NCBI GenBank assembly: GCA_017883125.1
Contig: JADGOD010000099.1
Coordinates: 1 to 11,664, forward strand
Direction of reading: 5' to 3'
Length of the DNA: 11,664 nucleotides
From: Acidimicrobiales bacterium
GTDB taxonomy: Bacteria; Actinomycetota; Acidimicrobiia; Acidimicrobiales; RAAP-2
A model generated the notes under the pieces. The model saw only the letters and a program-made list of their open reading frames with translations. It did no database searches and was not told the origin of the DNA. Both the position numbers and the translations under genes were made by a program. How positions within the stretch are numbered: the stretch's first letter is position 1; every line of letters begins with the position of its first letter. This document shows, in pieces, positions 1 to 6,446 of the stretch.

Positions 1-1104
1 CAGGCGCGTGCCTTGGTCGTGCGCCGCAGCCGCCACGTCTTCGAGGCCGCCGAACTCCTCCTCGTCGACGGTGAAGACCCTGTAGCCGTCCATGTAGTCG
101 ATGTCGAGATGCAGCGCGGAGATCGGGATCTGCCGGGAGGCGAACCCGTCGAGGACGTCACCGAGCGCCTCGGAGGATCCGAAGCCCCAGCGCGAGTGGT
201 GGTAACCGAGCGACCACCGCGGCGGGAGGGGGTGCCGGCCGGTGAGATCCGTGTAGCGCTCGAGGACCTCGCTCGGCGTCCCGATCGCCACCCAGGTTCG
301 GACCATCCCCCCGGTGAAGCGGGTCTCGACGTGACCGGTCCCGTCGTGGCTCCTCGGCGAGATGCGCACCGTGGCGTCGTAGGGGTTCTCGTGGAAGGCC
401 AGGACAGCTCCGTCGTCGGTGCGCGACAGCGACACAGGGATCCCGCAATAGAGCGTCGACTGGCCTCGGCTCCACGCTCCCCCGGGGTCCCGGTTGAACA
501 GCCGAAGTGTCGTGCCGCGCAGATCCACCGCTCCGGCCTGCTCGCCGTAGCCGCTGATGCGCTCGGCGGCACCGAGCAGACGGCGGTGGATCCGTACCGA
601 GCCCCGACGCAGCGGAGCGATCTCGCGATAGCGAAGTGCCGATGTTGCGTCGAAGATCTCGACCCCCTCGTCGGAGACGGAGACCTCCATGGCGCCGGCG
701 ATTATCCGCACCGAGGACTCTTCGACCCGCACGTCGACCTTCACCCCGTCGACGTCGACGTCCGGGTCGATCGCCCACGGGACAGGGTCGCTGTCAGGCC
801 CCCACGACAGGCAGATCAGGCTGTCGAGGCCAGCGCGCACCTCCAAGGTGGCTCGTTCGAACGCTACGGTCGCCCCCACGATGACATCGTCGAGGAGCAG
901 CTCGGCGGCGCCGAGATAGCGACCCGCGGTCACCGTGGTGGCATCGCGACCCTCCACGCGGCGGTCGCGCCGGTTCTGGCGAGCCATGCGGACCGTGTTG
1001 ATCCCCATGGCCCGCATCGTCGGAGGAGAGAGTGCCGCGATCTCATGGACAACCATCCGCGCCTTGAACAGCGTCCGCCGGAGCGGTCCTCGAATCGCAG
1101 GCAT
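1..1104 (-). CDS. GH31 family alpha-glucosidase-like glycoside hydrolase (N-terminal part, runs off window)
   Basis: The reverse strand is open from an ATG at 1104 to the window edge (368 codons, no stop), so only the N-terminal part is here. It begins with a beta-sandwich-like region containing 'SGYGEQAG' and 'LRLFNRDP' (about residues 184-206), typical of the GH31 N-terminal domain. The start of the catalytic barrel follows: 'LPPRWSLGYHHSRWGF' (about 294-309) and 'LDIDYMDGYRVFT' (about 334-346), the GH31 strand whose Asp contacts the substrate. The nucleophile motif (usually W-x-D-M-N-E) would lie beyond base 1 and cannot be checked. The family hydrolyses alpha-glucosides or alpha-xylosides; the substrate here is unknown. 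An in-frame TGA lies about 10 codons upstream with no other start between, which fixes the start; the ribosome site is weak. It is divergent from the hydrolase at 1187. Confidence 0.88.
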   Translation of the reverse strand, partial: MPAIRGPLRRTLFKARMVVHEIAALSPPTMRAMGINTVRMARQNRRDRRVEGRDATTVTAGRYLGAAELLLDDVIVGATVAFERATLEVRAGLDSLICLSWGPDSDPVPWAIDPDVDVDGVKVDVRVEESSVRIIAGAMEVSVSDEGVEIFDATSALRYREIAPLRRGSVRIHRRLLGAAERISGYGEQAGAVDLRGTTLRLFNRDPGGAWSRGQSTLYCGIPVSLSRTDDGAVLAFHENPYDATVRISPRSHDGTGHVETRFTGGMVRTWVAIGTPSEVLERYTDLTGRHPLPPRWSLGYHHSRWGFGSSEALGDVLDGFASRQIPISALHLDIDYMDGYRVFTVDEEEFGGLEDVAAAAHDQGTRL

Positions 1105-1138
1105 GCCTGACTCTACTTCGACGATGTCACGTCATCGC

Positions 1139-1165
1139 GGTGATCGAGGAGTAGGTTCGATCACC
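1139..1165. repeat. Perfect 9-bp inverted repeat in the GH31/hydrolase divergent region
   Basis: GGTGATCGA at 1139-1147 and TCGATCACC at 1157-1165 are exact reverse complements separated by 9 bases. The repeat ends 21 bp before the hydrolase ATG and 35 bp upstream of the GH31 start. It could be an operator for a dimeric repressor or a hairpin in the hydrolase mRNA leader. There is no T-tract, so it is not a typical terminator. A second weaker pair, CGATG 1122-1126 and CATCG 1133-1137, lies just to the left. Confidence 0.55.
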
Positions 1166-1174
1166 ACGTAGGGG

Positions 1175-1181
1175 AAGGAGG
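1175..1181 (+). promoter_or_regulatory. Strong Shine-Dalgarno site for the alpha/beta hydrolase
   Basis: AAGGAGG sits 5 bases before the ATG at 1187 and decides that start over the later in-frame ATG at codon 42. It is the best ribosome binding site in the window apart from the tatA one. Confidence 0.8.
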
Positions 1182-1186
1182 ACGTC

Positions 1187-2215
1187 ATGGCCGGAGCACC
1201 CACGATCGCCCGCGATCAGATCGCCTTGGCCCGTCGCGGCGCCTCCCGATCGGTCGAGTTCGCGCAGCACAGCTTCCGCCGCCACGTCCAAGGCCAGACC
1301 GAGACCACCATGGACCTCGCAAGTCTCGAGGTCGACGGCCACCACATGCGCTATGCCGTCTCGTCGAACGACAGCAAGGACCCCGCGCAGATCTGGGCCG
1401 TGAACATCCACGGCTTCTTCGCTGGCGGTTCGATGTACCACCGCGAGAGCGAGCGGCTGGCCGAGGCACTCGGGTGGCGCGTGGTGAACCCGAGCCTCCC
1501 GGGATTCGGGGGCAGCGATCCGCTCGCGTGGAGGGAGATCTCCATGGAGTCGCTCGCCAGGCGGATCGAGGCACTGCTCGACTATCTCGGCGTCGAGCGG
1601 GCGGTGCTCCTCGGGCACTCCATGGGCGGTGGGGTCGCCGTCGAGTTCGCCAGTCGCCATCCCGACCGCGTCCTCGGGATCATCTACCGCGACGGGGTCG
1701 CCACGCCCGCCTGGCAGCACCGCCACGGTGTGATCCCCCTGGTGCTCTCGGCGGTCGTCCCTGACGTGGCCCCGGTCGCCGACCTCGCCGCCTCGCTCGT
1801 CTTCGACCTTCCCGACCTCCTCATCGGCCGGATGCTCTCCACGCTCCGTTCGGTGATCCCTGACCTGCGGCGCAACTTCAAGACCCTGGCGCGGACCGCT
1901 CCGGTGGGCTCGATGCTGATGGAGGTGGACCTGACGCGAGAGGTCGGCCAGCTCAAGCTGGCGGGGATCCCCGTTCTCGAGGAGTGGGGGTGCTTCGACC
2001 GCATCGCCACCCCGGCGGCCGCCGCGGAGTTCGCCGACCTCGCCGAGGTCGAGGTCCAGTGGATACCCGGTGGCCACTCCTGGATGCTCGCTCGACCGTC
2101 TGGCCAGGCCGACGTCCTGCGCTACCTGCCCCTCGGTACGAGGTTCATCGAGGACGTCGCTAAGCGCATCGAGGGGATCGACCCCCTCAAACCGCACCTC
2201 CGCTCGGTCAGCTGA
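1187..2215 (+). CDS. Alpha/beta-fold hydrolase
   Basis: This is a 342-residue protein with the alpha/beta hydrolase core. The oxyanion strand 'HGF' is at 75-77 and 'LPGFGGSD' at about 104-111. The nucleophile elbow G-H-S-M-G-G puts the catalytic Ser at 145. A candidate acid is Asp271 in 'CFDRIATP', and the catalytic His is 297 in 'GGHSWM'. All three triad residues are in the expected order, so it should be active. The segment between the elbow and the acid (about 175-250) is the usual variable cap. The first 45 residues precede the fold and look charged rather than like a signal peptide, so the protein is probably cytoplasmic. Substrate cannot be told: esterase, lactonase, C-C hydrolase or haloperoxidase-type relatives share these motifs. 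It overlaps the kinase gene tail to tail by 8 bp. Confidence 0.85.
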   Translation: MAGAPTIARDQIALARRGASRSVEFAQHSFRRHVQGQTETTMDLASLEVDGHHMRYAVSSNDSKDPAQIWAVNIHGFFAGGSMYHRESERLAEALGWRVVNPSLPGFGGSDPLAWREISMESLARRIEALLDYLGVERAVLLGHSMGGGVAVEFASRHPDRVLGIIYRDGVATPAWQHRHGVIPLVLSAVVPDVAPVADLAASLVFDLPDLLIGRMLSTLRSVIPDLRRNFKTLARTAPVGSMLMEVDLTREVGQLKLAGIPVLEEWGCFDRIATPAAAAEFADLAEVEVQWIPGGHSWMLARPSGQADVLRYLPLGTRFIEDVAKRIEGIDPLKPHLRSVS

Positions 2216-3548
2216 TCGCCGACGGGAGGCGGATCTCGGCCGTCGCCCCCTGGTCGACGTCGAGGAAGGCCACCGATCCACCGTGAAGAGCCACGAGCTC
2301 CGCCACGATGGCGAGGCCGAGGCCGGCACCGCCCGAGGGCCGATCTCTCGCCTCGTCTGATCGCGCGAACCGCTCGAAGAGCCGGACCGCATCGTGAGGC
2401 GCGACACCCGGCCCGTCGTCGCTCACGTCGATCACCGCCCAGCCGCCCTCGTCCCTCACGGCGAACGAGATCGTCGAGGTGGCATGGCGCACGGCGTTGT
2501 CCACGAGGTTCCGAACGGCGCGGGCGAGGAGCACAGGATCACCCGAGACGCGAGCCGCAGAGACCCGTGAGGTGTCGACGCTCGGGCCTCCCTGGAGGCG
2601 GAGGCGCTGCGCTTCGGCCAGGACGATCTCGTCGAGGTCGACGGCGACGTCACGGCGGGGCTCACGGTGCTCGTCGTGGGCCGCCAGGAGGAGGAGGTCG
2701 TCGACGAGCAGTCGCAGCCGCTCCCCCTCGTCAGCCACCACCGAGGCCACCGCCGGCCAGTCCGCTCGATCGGGATGCGCCCGGGCCACCTCGACCGTCG
2801 TGAGCAGCGACGCCAAGGGGCTGCGGAGCTCGTGGGATGCATCGGAGATGAACGCCCGCTGCGCGCTCTGCGCCAGCTCGAGACGTTCGAGGAGGTCGTT
2901 CAGCGTCATCGCCAGACGGGTGATCTCATCGTCTCCCGAGGGGACCTCGACGCGCTCGTCAAGGTTGTGCTCCGCCAGGGACTCGACCTCGGAGCGCATC
3001 TGCTCGACCGGACGCAGCGCTCTGCCGGTGAAGGTCCAGATCAGCCAACCGGTCACCGCCAGCACCGTCGCCATGCCGAGGAAGAGGCCGACGATCAGGC
3101 TCCGCTGGGATTGCTCGAGCTGCGTGCCGTAGGCGACGGCGTAGACGGTGAGCACCCCCTGGGGGGTCCGCACCGAGGTCGCCTCGACGATCGCGATCCC
3201 GTCATCGCCCGACAGCGACTGGTTGGTGAGCCGAACTGCCTTGAAGGAGCCCGGTGCCGGATGGATCGACGAGACGGCGGGCTGGCGGAGGAGCCCCTCG
3301 GTGGCGTAGAGGACGTGGCCGCTCGGGTCCACCACCTGGAGGCCCGTGCCGGGCTTGGCGAGGTTGTCGATCGACCGTGACTGGCTGAGCGCCAGCGCCA
3401 CCGTCCCGGCCTCGGCGCTCACCCGGCTCTGCTGGCCGCCGACGATCGTGCGGTACTGCAGGTAGATCAGCCCGCCGCCGACCGCGCTGAGCACGATCGC
3501 CACCACGATCAGGGCCGAGAGGGTGAGGCGGACCCTGATCGACGACAT
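2208..3548 (-). CDS. Membrane sensor histidine kinase with HAMP domain
   Basis: This 446-residue protein is the sensor partner of the response regulator just upstream. TM1 is about 8-30, followed by an extracytoplasmic sensor loop about 33-148 of no recognised family. TM2 is about 150-174 and HAMP about 175-225. The H-box 'SHELRSP' carries the phospho-accepting His239. The ATPase domain has the N-box with Asn347 and Asn351, G1 'DDGPGVA' (377-383), the F-box 'FERF' (391-394) and G2 'GGAGLGLAIV' (406-415). It looks complete and catalytically competent. I chose the ATG at 3548 rather than an upstream in-frame start at 3665, because the latter would place 39 non-homologous residues before TM1 and overlap the regulator gene by about 100 bp. 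The gap to the regulator stop is 19 bp, so the two are almost certainly co-transcribed. The ligand is unknown. Confidence 0.92.
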   Translation of the reverse strand: MSSIRVRLTLSALIVVAIVLSAVGGGLIYLQYRTIVGGQQSRVSAEAGTVALALSQSRSIDNLAKPGTGLQVVDPSGHVLYATEGLLRQPAVSSIHPAPGSFKAVRLTNQSLSGDDGIAIVEATSVRTPQGVLTVYAVAYGTQLEQSQRSLIVGLFLGMATVLAVTGWLIWTFTGRALRPVEQMRSEVESLAEHNLDERVEVPSGDDEITRLAMTLNDLLERLELAQSAQRAFISDASHELRSPLASLLTTVEVARAHPDRADWPAVASVVADEGERLRLLVDDLLLLAAHDEHREPRRDVAVDLDEIVLAEAQRLRLQGGPSVDTSRVSAARVSGDPVLLARAVRNLVDNAVRHATSTISFAVRDEGGWAVIDVSDDGPGVAPHDAVRLFERFARSDEARDRPSGGAGLGLAIVAELVALHGGSVAFLDVDQGATAEIRLPSAIS

Positions 3549-3567
3549 CGAGTGCCCTCGACGGCGC

Positions 3568-4245
3568 TCAGGCACGGCTGGGATCGAGTCGGTACCCCAC
3601 CCCGCGCACCGTCTGGATGCTCCGCCGGGAGTAGGGCTGATCGATCTTCCGACGCAGGTAGCCAATGTAGACCTCGACGATGTTGGGATCTCCGTCGAAC
3701 TCGGCTCCCCACACCTCGGCCAAGAGGTCGGACTTGGCCACTGTCTCGCCGACGTTGTCGAACAAGACGGCGAGAAGTGCGAACTCCCTCGGCGTCAGGT
3801 CGATCGCGTCGTCGACGATGCGGACGCGGTGGCTCGCAGGATCGAGGGCCATGTCGCCGGACTCGAGGACCGGGGCCTGCTGGCGGGTGCTGCGTCGGAT
3901 CAGCGCGTTGAGCCGAGCCACGAGGACGACGAAGCTGAACGGCTTGCGGAGGAAGTCATCGGCCCCCGTGTCGAGCGCCTCGGCTTCGTCGAGCTCGCCC
4001 TCCTTCGCCGTGAGCATGAGGATCGGCGTGGTGACCCCGAGAGCCCTCAGCTCGGCGCACACCTCAAAGCCGTTGCGCCGAGGCAGGAGGATGTCGAGGA
4101 CGATGGCGTCGAAGCCGGGATCCTGGCCGCGCTCGATCCCGCTCTGGCCGTCAGCGACGAGCTCGGCCTCGTACCCCTCGGCGGTGAGCCCGTCGCGGAC
4201 CGCCTCACCGAGGTGCTGCTCGTCTTCGACGATCAAAACCTTCAC
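3568..4245 (-). CDS. OmpR/PhoB-family response regulator
   Basis: This 225-residue protein has a receiver domain (1-about 118) and a C-terminal winged helix (about 125-222). Receiver residues are all present: acidic pocket Glu7/Asp8, phospho-accepting Asp51 in 'IVLDILLP', Thr79 in 'LMLTA' and Lys101 in 'RKPF'. The winged helix has 'LTPREFALL' and the C-terminal 'TVRGVGYRL', the standard OmpR/PhoB ending. It would bind DNA as a phosphorylated dimer on direct repeats. The start is GTG at 4245, with TAAGGCGG overlapping the stop codon of the DoxX-Rieske gene as a likely ribosome site; the gap is only 10 bp. It is therefore translated from the DoxX-Rieske transcript, and a likely target is the direct repeat at 5498-5518, which would make the operon autoregulated (inference). 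Confidence 0.94.
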   Translation of the reverse strand: MKVLIVEDEQHLGEAVRDGLTAEGYEAELVADGQSGIERGQDPGFDAIVLDILLPRRNGFEVCAELRALGVTTPILMLTAKEGELDEAEALDTGADDFLRKPFSFVVLVARLNALIRRSTRQQAPVLESGDMALDPASHRVRIVDDAIDLTPREFALLAVLFDNVGETVAKSDLLAEVWGAEFDGDPNIVEVYIGYLRRKIDQPYSRRSIQTVRGVGYRLDPSRA

Positions 4246-4255
4246 GTCAACCGCC

Positions 4256-5479
4256 TTACGCCTTCAGGTAGAGCTGTCCGTTGCCACCCTCGGTGATCGC
4301 GAACTTGGCCAGGCCGGTGGGCGACGGCCCGGCGATCACGTCGCCGTTCGCCACCTTGAACTCCGAGCCGTGGCACGGGCAGACCATGAGGTCGGCTGCC
4401 TTCGAGAAGCTCACTGTGCAGCCGGCATGGGGGCAGATGGCGTCGTAGGCGAGGAACTGGCCCTTGGTCGGCTGGAGCACGATCCCGGGGTCACCGTTGG
4501 GTGCCGTGAAGGTGGCTGCTCCGCCGACGGGGACGGTGGCTGCGGCGCCGATGGCCGTGCCGAGCGGCGAGGTGGTCGTGGTGGAGCCGCTGGCCGCTGC
4601 TGTCGTCGTGGTCCCGCCGTTGAGCGAGGCCGTGCCGCTCTTGGCCTTCGGAGCGCCACCGATGGCTCGGCCCAGCCCTGCCGTCGCACCGGCGAGAGCG
4701 ACGCCGGCGACTCCGGCGACCGCGACGGCCGTGGCGCCGATCACCACGGTACGGCGGTCGACCTCATCAGGCTTCTTGTGCTGGACGATCGACGAGCGAC
4801 CTCCCTCGAGGACCGGGCATCCCTGGGGACCGCACACCGACCCGTGCTGGGCGCGACAGCGACCAGCGTCGAAGTTCCCACAGAAGTCCTGGATGCCAGC
4901 GAAGGTGACGACATATGGGGTGGGATCTCCGAACCCCAGCTCCTCCGAGGCGCGCTTGGCGAACCAGGTGTCGAGCGCGATCGCCCCCCCGGCTCCGGCG
5001 ACGAGGAAGGGCAGGAAGGTGAAGAAGAAGACGATGTCGGCCCCGGTGAAGTACGGCGATGCGTGGAAGCTGACCGTCAGGAACAAGCTGAACGCGAGGA
5101 CCGCACCGCCGAGGGCCGCCACCCGGGTCCACAGGCCCAGCAGCATCCCGATGCCGACGGCGATCTCCCCGAGGGAGATCAGGATCCCCAGCGGGACCGC
5201 GTACTGGATGAGGTGTCCGATGAGCAGGTGGATCGGGCTGATCCGGGCCGAGGCGATCAGCTGCGCCTGGATGCTCGACGGGCTGTTGGCATCAAAGAAG
5301 TTCGGGTTCGACAGCTTCTGGAGGCCGGCGAAGAGGAAGGTCGCTCCGAGGAAGATCCGGAGCGGCAGGAGAGCCCACCCGGCCAGGGCGTGGGCTCTCG
5401 GCGGAAGAGCGAGCGGCGACCTGGTGAGACCGGGCGCCGCGTGAGCGGGGTTCGACGAGTGTCGTGCACGTGATGCCAT
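4256..5479 (-). CDS. DoxX-Rieske fusion membrane protein (putative membrane oxidoreductase)
   Basis: This 407-residue protein has two modules. Residues about 36-170 form a four-helix DoxX/DoxD-type domain (TM1 about 37-56, TM2 96-117, TM3 121-138, TM4 148-170). A linker at 200-221 contains four cysteines (200, 208, 216, 221). A twin-arginine-like 'DRRTVVIGA' at 241-249 precedes a hydrophobic segment (about 245-268), then a Thr/Ala/Gly-rich spacer. The Rieske domain follows (about 310-407) with 'CPHAGC' at 349-354 and 'CPCHGS' at 367-372. This gives cluster ligands Cys349, His351, Cys367 and His370 and the Cys354/Cys369 disulfide of bc1-type Rieske proteins. DoxX/DoxD proteins occur in thiosulfate:quinone oxidoreductase and in oxidative-stress membrane complexes; the reaction here is unknown. 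The ATG at 5479 is the first plausible start for the DoxX homology; GGGAG abuts it with no spacing, so initiation may be leaderless. It heads the operon with the two-component system. Confidence 0.85.
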   Translation of the reverse strand: MASRARHSSNPAHAAPGLTRSPLALPPRAHALAGWALLPLRIFLGATFLFAGLQKLSNPNFFDANSPSSIQAQLIASARISPIHLLIGHLIQYAVPLGILISLGEIAVGIGMLLGLWTRVAALGGAVLAFSLFLTVSFHASPYFTGADIVFFFTFLPFLVAGAGGAIALDTWFAKRASEELGFGDPTPYVVTFAGIQDFCGNFDAGRCRAQHGSVCGPQGCPVLEGGRSSIVQHKKPDEVDRRTVVIGATAVAVAGVAGVALAGATAGLGRAIGGAPKAKSGTASLNGGTTTTAAASGSTTTTSPLGTAIGAAATVPVGGAATFTAPNGDPGIVLQPTKGQFLAYDAICPHAGCTVSFSKAADLMVCPCHGSEFKVANGDVIAGPSPTGLAKFAITEGGNGQLYLKA

Positions 5480-5497
5480 CTCCCTAGCGTCGCACAG

Positions 5498-5518
5498 ATC
5501 GGCTGAGAATCGGCTGAG
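5498..5518. promoter_or_regulatory. Candidate response-regulator box: two 10-bp direct repeats, 11-bp period
   Basis: ATCGGCTGAG occurs exactly at 5498-5507 and again at 5509-5518, an 11-bp period that places both copies on one DNA face. OmpR/PhoB-type regulators are known to bind such tandem direct repeats. The pair lies 19-39 bases upstream of the DoxX-Rieske start, in the region shared with the divergent DedA gene. A partial third copy is at 5597-5606. Assignment to the regulator encoded in this operon is inference. Confidence 0.5.
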
Positions 5519-5520
5519 GC

Positions 5521-5549
5521 CGGGGCCGAAACCCCATGTCCCGGCCCCG
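5521..5549. repeat. GC-rich 8-bp inverted repeat in the DoxX-Rieske/DedA intergenic region
   Basis: CGGGGCCG at 5521-5528 and CGGCCCCG at 5542-5549 are exact reverse complements around a 13-base loop. It lies 3 bp beyond the direct repeats. It may be a leader hairpin for DedA or an operator. No T-run follows on either strand, so it does not look like an intrinsic terminator, and in such GC-rich DNA an 8-bp match may be chance. Confidence 0.35.
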
Positions 5550-5629
5550 TGGTTCCTGCTGCCGAGACGGCGCTCACAGCCCGGCGCGAGCTCTCCGAGA
5601 ATCGGCGATCGACCTGCAAAGATGTCTCG

Positions 5630-6439
5630 ATGGTCGACTCCACCGCCCCTCGGGGGATCACGCGCGCAGAGTGGATCGCCCTCCTGGTCGGGCTGCCGGT
5701 CTTGATCGCCGTGATCATCGCCGCCCGGCCCCTCGTGACCGACATCCTCAACGGGATCCTGGACCTCAACCCGACGATGGTCTACGTCGTGGTCTCCGTC
5801 CTGGTCTTCGCCGAGGCGGCGGTGTTCTTCGGGTTCGTCTTCCCCGGCGAGACCGCGGTGATCCTCGGCGGCGTCGTGGCCAGCGGCGGCCACGTCAACG
5901 TCGGGGCCCTCGGGGCCCTCATCGTGATCGCGGCCATCATCGGTGACTCGGTCGGCTACTTCGTCGGCAGCCGCCACGGGGAGAAGATCCTGAAGCTCAA
6001 GCTCCTCGCCCATCGCCGGGGCGGCATCGACATGGCCCTCGTGATGCTCCGTCGGCGAGGGGCTCTCGCCGTGTTCATCGGAAGGTTCACCGCCTTCCTC
6101 CGGGCCGTGATGCCCGGCCTGGCCGGGCTCTCGAAGATGCACTACCGGACGTTCCTGTTCGCCAACGCCATCGGAGGGCTCGTGTGGGGGGTCCTCTTCA
6201 CCGCACTGGGCTACTTCCTCGGCAACGCGTACCACAAGGCCGAGAAGTACGCCGCGTGGGCATCGACCGCGATTCTGATCCTCATCGTGCTCGTCGCGGT
6301 CGGCCTCTTCATCCGCGGTCGCCTCGCCGAGCAGCGCGTCGAGGCCACGTTCGCCACCTCGATCACGGATGTCGAAGCGGCGCTGATCGAGGAGATCGCC
6401 ATCACCCGTGAGGCGCTCGACGACGAGGAAGAGGAGTAG
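5630..6439 (+). CDS. DedA-family membrane protein
   Basis: This 269-residue polytopic protein has the DedA/SNARE-associated core. The first conserved block is 'AEAAVFFGFVFPGE' (61-74, with Glu62 and Glu74). The second runs from 'GRFTAFLRA' at 151-159 through 'PGLAG' to 'FANAIGGLVW' (177-186), and contains the conserved Arg152 and Arg158. Hydrophobic segments are about 15-32, 51-82, 92-113, 176-198 and 211-229. Some DedA proteins act as phospholipid (undecaprenyl-phosphate or PE) flippases and support proton-motive-force-linked envelope homeostasis; the lipid here is not shown. The C-terminus is an acidic tail ending in a run of Glu. I chose ATG 5630; a longer in-frame version from 5549 adds 27 residues of non-family sequence across the promoter region. 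No strong ribosome site is visible. It converges on the GH1-like gene with 7 bp between the stops. Confidence 0.9.
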   Translation: MVDSTAPRGITRAEWIALLVGLPVLIAVIIAARPLVTDILNGILDLNPTMVYVVVSVLVFAEAAVFFGFVFPGETAVILGGVVASGGHVNVGALGALIVIAAIIGDSVGYFVGSRHGEKILKLKLLAHRRGGIDMALVMLRRRGALAVFIGRFTAFLRAVMPGLAGLSKMHYRTFLFANAIGGLVWGVLFTALGYFLGNAYHKAEKYAAWASTAILILIVLVAVGLFIRGRLAEQRVEATFATSITDVEAALIEEIAITREALDDEEEE

Positions 6440-6446
6440 AGACCCC

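Noticed and set aside
13..1110. 365-codon open frame on the + strand
   Set aside because: It lies opposite the GH31 gene. Its translation is rich in Arg, Asp, Val and His with no recognisable motif, whereas the other strand has clear GH31 blocks. It is a high-GC shadow.
1127..2407. 426-codon open frame on the - strand
   Set aside because: It is antisense to the alpha/beta hydrolase, whose triad motifs are intact; the translation is low-complexity and charged, as expected of a codon-bias shadow.
3680..5473. 597-codon open frame on the + strand
   Set aside because: It runs opposite the response regulator and the DoxX-Rieske gene, both with complete motifs; its translation has no domain and shifts in composition with the genes beneath it.
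4670..5479. Sulfur-oxidation (thiosulfate:quinone oxidoreductase) assignment for the DoxX domain
   Set aside because: The DoxX/DoxD superfamily is functionally mixed, and no sox, dox or other sulfur gene is in the window, so a specific substrate is not supported.
5521..5549. GC-rich hairpin as an intrinsic terminator
   Set aside because: No U-tract follows on either strand and it lies between two divergent starts, where a terminator would serve no gene.
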